From contig SIJG01000062.1 of the NCBI GenBank assembly GCA_023374025.1, positions 125,254 through 189,253 of the forward strand: DNA of 64,000 nucleotides, read 5' to 3'. Under the pieces are notes generated by a model. That model saw only the letters and a program-made list of their open reading frames with translations. It was not told where the DNA came from and ran no database searches. Origin of the DNA: Heterodera schachtii. Taxonomy: Eukaryota; Nematoda; Chromadorea; Rhabditida; Heteroderidae. The position numbers were made by a program, and so were the translations under genes. Shown here piece after piece: positions 34,433-43,131 of the stretch. Position 1 is the stretch's first letter. Each line of letters starts with the position of its first letter.

Positions 34433-34753
34433 TTTGTGGAAAATTGGTGGCAATTGGAAAGATTGGTAGGGTAATATTGAATGAATGAATGTGAGGGGTG
34501 GTTGCTGCTTTTCCACTGTCATGGCACCACTTACATTGGGCATTTTTATTTCTAAAAAATTGGCATGGATTATGCATATGTTATAAATTGCAAATTGAAT
34601 AGATCAATAAAATTAATAAATGGCAATAAAACTAAAATGAAATATTTTTTATAATACAAATATCCAATTTTCCATAACCACTAGTGTAACGGATTTTTCT
34701 ACGAATCACAGAGAGTTAGTTAGTTACAAATTGAATTTAAAATGTGTTATTGC

Positions 34754-35493
34754 TAAAGACCGGATTTTTAGTTGCTAAAAAATCCAAAATACCGTATTTG
34801 CTCTAATTATCCCCCAATCTCCATTAATCCCCCAATCTCCAATTATCCCCCAGTCTAGGAGGCGTTTGAAGAATAATCCCTCTATGATAATCCCCCAATC
34901 TCCAATTATCCCCCAGTCTACGAGGAGGTTGAAAAATAATCCCCCATGGGGGATAATTAAAGCAAATACGGTAGTTACTAAAATAGTTGCCAAAAAATGC
35001 CAAAATAGTTGCGAAAATAGGTGTTAAAAATTGAAAAAAATCCAGTGTTTTTATGCACAAAATTCCAAAAGTGACTAATTTTTTTTATCAATTTCGCCCG
35101 CACAATTGCAATTGCTCAATAAAATAAATAAATAATTTTGCAGACGAATTTTTGAGAAAATTTTTCATTTCTTAGGGGAATATTTTCTGAAATTTTGGTC
35201 AATTTTTAGGGGTATATTTTTAAAATTTTTTGGGATCGATTCTTAAGGGTGTATTTTTCGTTTTTATTGCATTTTTGCTATGAAATTTTTGGAAAAAATG
35301 CCAAAATAGTTGCTAAAAATTTGAAAATGCCAAAATAGGAGCTATTCTCAAAAAAACGCCAAAAGAGTTGAAAATAGTTGCTAAAAAGTCGCTCTAAATC
35401 GAAAACTGTTCGGAGAAAATGCTATTTTTGAGCTTCTCTCACCATAACTAAGCCGCAAAAAAAATAGTTTAAAAACTTAAAATCCGGTCTCTA
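34754..35493. mobile_element. hAT-type MITE, ATAGTTGCTAAAA family, 740 bp
   Basis: It begins TAAAGACCGG and ends CCGGTCTCTA, with GTTATTGC duplicated exactly at 34746-34753 and 35494-35501. The interior repeats AAAATAGTTGCTAAAA words and has the AGGGGTGTATTTTTCG module. A Tc1/mariner-like MITE is nested inside. Confidence 0.9.
34790..34973. mobile_element. Tc1/mariner-like MITE nested in the hAT MITE
   Basis: TA on both sides, with inverted ends CCGTATTTGCTCTAATTATC that match over 23 of 24 bases. Inside, ATCCCCCAATCTCCAATT words repeat. A larger relative lies at 61915-62914. The class is inferred from the TA duplication. Confidence 0.7.
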
Positions 35494-36690
35494 GTTATTG
35501 CCCGGCTTTCAGACCACTGCCCACCGCCCGCACCGCCCCGGCTACTGTATCAGTGTGATCAGTCAACAATCGAGAATTGGCGAACCCCCGCGGATCATCG
35601 ACTAGGCTGCTGCCCTTTTTGATTCATCATTTTCCCGATCAATTTTGGCATTTCCAAAACACTGATTGGACAATTCACAATTTTACTTTTATGTTTTTGC
35701 AAAATTTCGTTGATTATTCTGTCGCACAAAAATGCAGTGAACAAATTAACCGGAACTCTAATGAACATCGATTTAATTGGCTCCAAATTAAACATTTTTT
35801 TTTCAATTCTTAGGGGTGTATTTTCCCGATTTTATTGCATTTTCAATGGAATTTTTCGAAAAATACGCCAAAAAGGCACCAAAACGGCAAAATGCCAAAA
35901 AAGGCATTGAAGGCACGAAAATCCCGAAAAAGAAAGAAAGGCATAATAAAAGTCAACGTAGAAGCTTCAAGTTTTATGAGTCCAATTAGAGTTGATGAGT
36001 CTAATCAAATATTTATAAGTCCAATCTATTTATAATTAATTAAATCAAATTTTCAACTGAGTTTATTGTTTCAATTTAGAATTAATTAATTTTTATTTAA
36101 TTTTTAAAAAGAAACTTTTTTTCGAAAATTAAAGATTCCATTTATCCAAGGTAGTATATCCAGGTTGAGAAAAATGGTAGGTTTTGTGAAATTAATGTAA
36201 TTTAATTAATTCTTTTTAAAAAATTAATCGATATTTAAAAGTCCGAAAAAAATTTATGCAAAAAATCGAAAAAAATAATGCATAACATTGTAAGCGAAAG
36301 CAAGTGACCATTGAAAAAAATATAGACAGATACATAGCCAAAAAAAGGATTTAAAACACTTTAATTTTTCTAAATTAACTTCAAAGCAGTAAATTTGTAA
36401 TTTGACAATCAGTTATCAAATTATGCTCTAAAATTCTGCTTAAGCTTGGAAAACATCGGCGGGTTTTTGAGCTTCGAAGTTGAAGCTTCAAAATTGTTTG
36501 AAATTTTTATGACAAAAATTTTTTTGAAAAATTTTGTCCGCTCATTGGCAATTTTCCAATGGTACTCTGGTGGAGATCCGCTAATGTACCCTGGTCAGCT
36601 AATGGCGGTCCGCTAAACGTACCTTACCTAAAATTTATGTGCCTTTCCCGGCCGCCCCCCCCCCCCGGCACCAAAAAGCACAACAATGCA
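35494..36690. other. AT-rich spacer with one old repeat
   Basis: 35800-35960 is the inverted relative of 19845-20040 (AGGGGTGTATTTTCC, CAAAACGGCAAAATGCC). Otherwise no gene is seen; a poly-C run lies at 36656. Confidence 0.5.
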
Positions 36691-38097
36691 TTAATTAATA
36701 CACCAAAGCTTATCGCCAGGTCCAATGCCGTTAAATTCCAATGTTTTCTCATTGGTCCCAAGTTCAGTGGCATCGGATTTGATCAGTTTTATTCCTCCCT
36801 TTTCACAGTCCCATGCCGTTCCCTTCTGCTGCCTGATGCGGTCCTTCAAACTTTGCACAGTGTCGGTGCCCGTAACTTTAAAGTATGACGTGCCTTTATC
36901 TAATTTAATCACTTCAATTTGAAAATCCAAAGACAAGAAAACGGTACCATCTTTCGTAAATCCGCAATTGCCAATTCTTTGTTTATTGTAAAGGGTGCTA
37001 TGTCGTTATATAAAAGCCATCAAAAAGGGCGTTATATAAAAAACCATCAAATGAAAATTTTCAACAAAAACTCTCCATAACTTTTGTCTAAGTAAACCAA
37101 ATTAAACATTCTTGGTATTATTCGATAGCCCTAACATTTCTCTATTAGCTCACCTAAATTTCAAAAAATTTGGCCAAGTTTGAGCAAAGTTATGGCCAAG
37201 AGTACCCAAGGAACCTGGTTTTCAAACATTTTTGGCCATAACTTTTTTGAATCATAATCAAATTTTTTTTAATTTTGCAGGCTAATAGAGGAAACATAGG
37301 GCTATCGAATGTTATCATGATCACTTTACTTTGTTCGTTCTAAGAATGTTTGTGTTTTTATCAGACTTTTGATCATCAAAATTATTTTATGCCAAATGAA
37401 AAAATTTACGGTATAAGTTGTTAAGATTTTTTGGTTTCTTAATATGATTCTATAGCCCTAATTGTTCCCTATTAGCTTACCTAAGTTTCAAAAAATTTCG
37501 TCAAGTTTCAAAAAAGTTATGGCCAAAAATATTTGAAAACCAGGTTCCTTGGGTACTCTTGGCCATAACTTTGCTCAAACTTGGCAAAATTTTTTGAAAT
37601 TTAGGTGAGCTAATAGAGAAATGTTAGGGCTATCGAATAATACCAAGAATGTTTAATTTGGTTTACTTAGACAAAAGTTATGGAGAGTTTTTTGTTGAAA
37701 ATTTTCATTTGATGGTTTTTTATATAACGCCCTTTTTGATGGTTTTTATATAACGACTCAGCACCTTGTAAAGCACCAAATGACTATCCGAGTCGCGGCT
37801 CAACACTTGTTTTTCGCGCGGAATGCCAGTTATTTTTTTGATTTTGTCTTTCAAATTTTGCACAGTGTCCACTGCATTCACCACAAATGAATGCTTTTTC
37901 CCTTCATATTGCACGAAAATTTTAAATTCATCCCATGACACGATAATAAGATCGCCTTTTTTAATACCGTAATCTTCCATGGTTTTATTACTGTTATAGA
38001 GCACAGGGCCATTTGAGTACCATCTCAGTGTTTGCCTTTTAAATGGGAAGTTACCAAATTCTTTAATTTTCTCGATCTTCTGCTTATTAATTTTGTT
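36691..38097 (-). pseudogene. UBL gene split by a recent MITE
   Basis: The coding parts are about 38097-37766 and 36993-36691. Read together across one copy of the 8-bp duplication they form one open frame with the end of a first module (KTMEDYGIKKGD), a full second (FKIFVQYEGKK ... DTVQNLKDKI) and a full third (IEVIKLDKG ... TDTVQSLKDRI ... GPGDKLWCIN, stop). The 5' part, with any signal peptide, is missing: a fragment of the same MITE family begins near 38098. So the copy has lost its start and has been interrupted. Modules 2 and 3 differ a good deal from those of the other genes, so this was a distinct family member. No stop codon or frameshift is seen apart from the insertion, which suggests it has not been dead for long. 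Confidence 0.8.
36994..37765. mobile_element. hAT-type MITE inside the UBL frame, 772 bp
   Basis: It begins GGTGCTATGTCGTTATATAA and ends with the inverse, ...ACGACTCAGCACC. TTGTAAAG is duplicated exactly at 36986-36993 and 37766-37773. The two halves are long inverted copies of each other, with ATGGCCAAAA and AAAGTTATGG words. Confidence 0.94.
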
Positions 38098-38526
38098 GGT
38101 TCTGAGAAAGTTTTGATCAGAATTTTTGACGATCAATATTTTTTAATGTCTAAAGAAAAAATGTCCGTTATAAATTTCTTAGATTTTTTATTTTCTTGCT
38201 GTTATTCGATAGCCCTACGTGTCCTCATTAGCCTGCAAAATTTCAAAAAATTTTATTGAGTTTAAAAAAATTTATGGCCAAAAATGTGTGCAAACTTGGT
38301 ACCTTGTGTACTTTTAGCCATAACTTTGCTAAAACTTGACCAAATTTTTTGAAAAATAGATGATCTAATAGAGAAATGTTAGGGCTATCGAAGTGATACC
38401 AAGAATGTCTAATTTAGTTGACTTTTGACAAATTTTATGGGCAGTTTTTTGTTGAAAATTTCCATTTGATGGTTTTTTATATGTATAACGCCCTTTTTGA
38501 TGGTTTTTATATAACGACATAGCACC
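38098..38526. mobile_element. Half copy of the GGTGCTATGTCG MITE
   Basis: Only the right half remains, ending ATAACGACATAGCACC. Its inner border coincides with the lost 5' part of the UBL pseudogene. Confidence 0.75.
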
Positions 38527-38534
38527 GTAATAAC

Positions 38535-39004
38535 TAGGGCTGCAAATTATATGGAAATCCATTTTTTTTTACTGCATTATGGGAGGCCTGAAATGCACGA
38601 AAAGCATGTTTTTAGATTGGTTTGAAGTTTCTAGGATGGATTTCTATATCCATATTTTTCCATATTTCGCGATTAATGTCCATATTTTGGCATTTTTTCA
38701 AAAAACCTCTATTAGAACAGCCCTCATCAGAGAAATTTTCGCTTTTCGGGTTGATTTTTCGCTAAAAATTCGTAAATTTAGCTTTATCGTGTGTTTTTTC
38801 TTCTAAAGCAATTTTTAATGCAATATGTAACTATTATAAAAGTTTTACTTTACATTTAGTGAATTTTTAGAAATTCTGAGAAATTATAGTCTCAATTAGA
38901 AAAATTTATATCCATATTTTTGCAATTTTATGTCCATATTTTGCGATTTTTGGTCATTTTATGGCCATTTTTGCGATTTTAGATCCATATTTTTTGCAGC
39001 CCTA
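38535..39004. mobile_element. hAT-type MITE, TAGGGCTGC family, 470 bp
   Basis: The ends TAGGGCTGCAAA / TTTGCAGCCCTA are inverted, with GTAATAAC duplicated exactly at 38527-38534 and 39005-39012. The interior repeats TCCATATTTT words. 39005-39700 is AT-rich and shows no gene; a piece with TTTTAGGGCATATTTGG words lies at 39180-39350. Confidence 0.93.
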
Positions 39005-39769
39005 GTAATAACTTTACCAAGAAAAACCCTAAAAAAGAGAATTTTTAATTTTCTGTAAGAACTTAAGGAAAAAAATTATTTATATAGAAAATGTACTTTT
39101 GTTGTAGCATATAATAAAAATTCAAAAAATTAGAAATTCAATATTTTTGTAATTGTCTAAAAAAATGCTCCTTAGTCCCTGTTTTGGTGTTTCAAAGTTA
39201 ATTCTTAATTTATAGGCAATTTTTGGCATTTTTTGAGGGTTAAAAATCATTTAGATAATTTTTAAGGCATATTTTAGTGCATATTTGGGCATTTTTCTGG
39301 TTTTTAGGGCATATTTGGGGGACTTTTTAGTGCATACAACTTCGAACCCTAGTTATAATAGTTTAGAATTTACTATTATTAAAATAAAAATATTTTCATT
39401 AAGTTTCAAAGCAAATAAAAAAATATTTGAAAAAATTTATGAAGACAAAAATTTCAGTAATTAATATTTTAAAATTTTTTTTTTAATTTTTACAAATTAT
39501 TTGAGAAATTTTATTTCTTTAAATTAATTATTTTCATGAAATAAACAGGTCATTAAAATTTTATAAAAATTCATTTTAAATAATAATTATAAATCCATAT
39601 GTATACATATTTTCTTTTCAAAAAATATTCAGTTTTCTTCACTTTGTAAGGAATCTTTAAAAGATGAGAATTTTGAAATTTTGACCACTTTATCGGCAGA
39701 GTTTTCTCGCCTCTGGCGACGAACTTTTTTTGTTCATTGGCCAATTCAATAATTCACTTTAATTACGTC

Positions 39770-39860
39770 AAATTAAATGATCATTCCATTTTCAATTCAA
39801 TAATTCACTTTAATTATGTCAAATTAAAGTGATCACTTATTTGCCAATCAATATTTCACT
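39770..39860 (+). promoter_or_regulatory. Upstream repeats of the intact UBL gene
   Basis: Two copies of a unit with CAATTCAATAATTCACTTTA and GTCAAATTAAA, each followed by a TGATCA site. The same unit occurs before the 27902-29064 gene and as four copies at 32995-33190 in a MITE. Probably a regulatory array of this gene family; inferred. Confidence 0.45.
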
Positions 39861-39872
39861 ATAATTCGGCCC

Positions 39873-39892
39873 CATAAAAGGCTCTCTTGACA
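39873..39892 (+). promoter_or_regulatory. TATA-like core promoter of the intact UBL gene
   Basis: CATAAAAGG followed by CTCTTGACA, 102 bases before the ATG; shared with the UBL gene at 27902-29064. Confidence 0.5.
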
Positions 39893-39974
39893 GTGTGAAG
39901 CAACAACTCCCACACACCATTCATTAATTCCTAATTACCCGCTCCAATTCCTTCAAATTTCCTTCAAATTCCCA

Positions 39975-40574
39975 ATGAAGAATCATTTTGGCTTTTCACT
40001 GTTCTCCGTTGGCATTTCACCTAGGCTTATGACAATGCTTATCATGCTGATGATGGTAATGATGATGATGCCGTCATCCGTTGCTGACGATGAGTTTCGA
40101 ATTTACTTGATGGTGGATGGGAAACAGTTAAATGACTTGGGTGCCATTTTCACTGTTAATGTGAAAAAAACGGACACAGTTGCAAATTTGATGAGTAAGA
40201 TCGAAGAAAAGTTTGGCATTTCGTCCGTACTACAAACACTGAGACAAAACAACGCATTTGCCTATGTGCTTGATCACCGGAAAACAATGAACAATTATGG
40301 CATTAAAAAAGGGCACACCATTTATGTGACATCCGATGAATTTTGTATTATGGTTAAACATAACGATAAACTATACACAGTTTGGGTGAACAGCACGGAC
40401 ACTGGGATAATATTGAAGGAGAAAATTAAAGCGGCATTTGAACATGCTAATGACCGTAATTGTGGGACAATTATGCTGAATTGTGCCCGCGGCGGTGTTT
40501 CGAATTCCGGCACAATGCCACAATTAGGAATTAAAAATGGGTCATTTGTTTTTATGGAGTGCCAAAAAATTTGA
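39975..40574 (+). CDS. Secreted protein with two ubiquitin-like modules (intact)
   Basis: A single-exon frame of 199 residues, the only intact member of the family here. Residues 1-37 are a signal peptide with a Met/Leu-rich core (LMTMLIMLMMVMMMM) and a likely cut after PSSVA. Module 1 covers about residues 40-120 (FRIYLMVDGKQ ... TDTVANLMSKI ... KTMNNYGIKKGHTIYV) and module 2 about 121-199 (FCIMVKHNDK ... TDTGIILKEKI ... GTMPQLGIKNGSFVFM). The layout matches ubiquitin (strand-turn-strand, helix, strands; KTL-DYNI-turn position). There is no Gly-Gly end and no linker. Three Cys in module 2 could matter in an oxidising space. Known: ubiquitin-fold modules usually mediate binding. Inferred: an exported binding protein, perhaps from gland cells. 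Not known to me as a named family. Confidence 0.85.
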   Translation: MKNHFGFSLFSVGISPRLMTMLIMLMMVMMMMPSSVADDEFRIYLMVDGKQLNDLGAIFTVNVKKTDTVANLMSKIEEKFGISSVLQTLRQNNAFAYVLDHRKTMNNYGIKKGHTIYVTSDEFCIMVKHNDKLYTVWVNSTDTGIILKEKIKAAFEHANDRNCGTIMLNCARGGVSNSGTMPQLGIKNGSFVFMECQKI

Positions 40575-40587
40575 TCATTTTTGACGT

Positions 40588-40704
40588 GAACGCAAAATGC
40601 GTCTGACGCATTTTCTTTGACGCAATTTTCACTGACGCATTTTCTATTACGCATTTTCCATGACGTTTTTTCGATGACTCATTTTCCACTGACGCATTTT
40701 CCCG
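40588..40704. repeat. Reiterated TGACGCATTTTC words after the UBL stop
   Basis: About seven variants of TGACGCATTTTC in 117 bases, directly after the stop of the intact UBL gene and probably in its 3' UTR. Two looser copies occur at 29755-29800. 40705-41230 shows no gene. Confidence 0.7.
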
Positions 40705-41230
40705 GGGCCCTTTTTGATTGTCCATATTTCACTGATTCATTTCCATTTCTTCCAACTGTTTATTGCACACTATCAATTTAACCAATTTATCTTTCGATCG
40801 GTATAGCTTTTATGTTTATTGGAAATTTGTATTTTTTCCATTTGTATAAAAAAAATTTCAAATTTTGAAAATTAATTTAAAATAATTGAAAAAGAAAATT
40901 TTTCTATCCGATAATTTGGTATTTAGAAGTTGATTATTAACAAGAAAGTTAATATTGGTAAAAATTTTAAAATACATACAAAATTGAGTTCATTCCATTT
41001 AAATTTTCGGCTCAGATCCATTATCCATGTCCTAATTTTTGTTTGTCTCAGGCCTTGTGCAGGTCTGGATTTCTCAGAAAATTTTCTAAGACTTGAGTAT
41101 TTATGTCGCAAAAAATAAATTTTTACGCCATATGCCTTAAAAACTGCCAAAAATGGCTTTAACCCTCAAAAAAATGCCAAAAATTGTGTAAAAATTCAGA
41201 AGTGCCTTTAAAAATTTCATTCTTCCGAAG

Positions 41231-42379
41231 TTGTATATCGGTTGGTAAAATTGGGGGCTCTAAAAGTGACGCCGATGGACTTGGATCATGCACTGAAATG
41301 TAAGTGGCGAAAAAGTTTCTAAATACCTAAATAGGATTTTCGGCCAAAAATGCAAATTAAACTAATTTTAAAAATAGTTTCGTTTTGGTCAAATTTTAGA
41401 TTTACGATTTTAACAATACTTGGTACTTGTTAATTTCCCAACCCTAAAACCCCTAAAAGTTTTCTTTAAAAAATTAAAAATTTATTTTTTGAAAATCTTT
41501 AAACAAGTACCCAATAATTTTTAATGTTTCTTGGGTTTCATTAAACATTTCAATTTTCTTTATCACCTATACAATTTTGTTAACAATATTTCCCTTTAAG
41601 ATTTTTGGACCGGAACGACGGACACCTTTTGGATGTGAGCGAACAGTTTCGAAGTGGTGCCAACCGTCACGCACTGCTTAGAGCGATTGCTTCCGGGCTT
41701 CTTGACCCAGACCTGCGGCACATTTCATTGGCCGGAGGCGTTTTTTCGATAAGAAAGGCATTGGAGAAAGAACTTTTGCTGCCGAATGGAATTGTCGTCG
41801 CTGGAAGTACTTGTGGCGAGGGTGTGAAGCACTTCTGTTTCCATGAAGCATACGAGAAGGACCTTCTGCGGCATCGCGTTCGCAACACTGTGTTTGAAAT
41901 GAAGGATTTCAGATGTGAAGTGGGACCTCAGTTGTTAAGCTTCAATGAGGCCATTAAAGCTAAACTTCTCAAAATTTTCAAGGTGGGCAAATTCGGACAG
42001 TGGACAATTACCGTTCAAAAATTGTCATAAACAATTTAAATTAAAGAATTATATAGTTACAAAATTTTTGTACAATTTTTTCGAGATTTTTGAAACTCAA
42101 ACTCTTAGCTGCAAATTTTTTTTCTCGGTGCCTTTTTACGTGCGCCGCTCTGAGACGCATATTTCAAAATTTTTATCATTGTTCAGCTGAATTAGCCTGA
42201 TTGAGGAAAATGTTTTTGAAAATTAATGCATCCGTATTCCTAACCTAGACGGAAATGATGGCAATGTTGTGCATTTCGTTCGAGGGCGGCAAAGGATGTC
42301 AATCGAAGAGGCGGAAAACCGAGGGCTTGTAGTTCCGGCACTTTCGATGATTCGTACGACTCCACGCATCACAAAATAA
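41231..42379 (+). pseudogene. Plakin-repeat-like gene fragment (three exon pieces, phases do not fit)
   Basis: Three pieces look coding: 41231-41299 (before T|GTAAGT), 41601-41982 (after CCCTTTAAG, before AAG|GTGGGC) and 42249-42379 (stop TAA). They share a loose repeat: a Leu/Ile-S-x-EEA-x-x-x-GL-x-x-P pattern, e.g. ALLRAIASGLLDPDL, FSIRKALEKELLLP, LLSFNEAIKAKLL and MSIEEAENRGLVVP. Such ~38-residue units resemble plakin repeats, which bind intermediate filaments. The pieces cannot be joined in one phase with the splice sites I see, so this is either a pseudogene, a gene with missed exons, or a region with indel errors. The assignment rests on pattern only. Confidence 0.35.
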
Positions 42380-42502
42380 GGCGGAGTGGGGATATAATCA
42401 GTGATGACTAGGGATAAGCTAAAAACTTGTAGGACAGAAGCCAAAATATCTTAAAAGACCTATTTTCATAAAGCTAAGAGAAACTCAATTTGGTAATATT
42501 TC

Positions 42503-42672
42503 AGTTTGTCCCCCCCCCCTTTTTCAAATTTTTTCTGTTTTCAAAAGTCATAAAAACCAGACTTCAATAAAAGAATGTCATATTCGTGATCAGCGACCCG
42601 AAAACCCAATAAGACATGTTTTTATGACTTTTGAAAACATATTTTTGAAAAAAGAGGGGGGGGGGCAAACTG
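42503..42672. repeat. Inverted repeat with C-run ends
   Basis: The arms CAGTTTGtCCCCCCC ... TTTTCAAAAGTCATAAAAAC and the inverse face each other and end next to the gap. Probably a small fold-back element; the poly-C lengths are unreliable. Confidence 0.6.
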
Positions 42673-42684
42673 AACTATATCCTC

Positions 42685-43131
42685 NNNNNNNNNNNNNNNN
42701 NNNNNNNNNNNNNNNNNNNNNNNNNNNNNNNNNNNNNNNNNNNNNNNNNNNNNNNNNNNNNNNNNNNNNNNNNNNNNNNNNNNNNNNNNNNNNNNNNNNN
42801 NNNNNNNNNNNNNNNNNNNNNNNNNNNNNNNNNNNNNNNNNNNNNNNNNNNNNNNNNNNNNNNNNNNNNNNNNNNNNNNNNNNNNNNNNNNNNNNNNNNN
42901 NNNNNNNNNNNNNNNNNNNNNNNNNNNNNNNNNNNNNNNNNNNNNNNNNNNNNNNNNNNNNNNNNNNNNNNNNNNNNNNNNNNNNNNNNNNNNNNNNNNN
43001 NNNNNNNNNNNNNNNNNNNNNNNNNNNNNNNNNNNNNNNNNNNNNNNNNNNNNNNNNNNNNNNNNNNNNNNNNNNNNNNNNNNNNNNNNNNNNNNNNNNN
43101 NNNNNNNNNNNNNNNNNNNNNNNNNNNNNNN
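42685..43131. other. Assembly gap (447 N)
   Basis: Unknown bases. Confidence 1.

Noticed and set aside
36994..37765. The MITE as an intron that restores the UBL protein
   Set aside because: AAG|GTGCTG and CATAG are present at the ends on the minus strand, but joining them shifts the frame to a stop within a few codons and the acceptor is poor.
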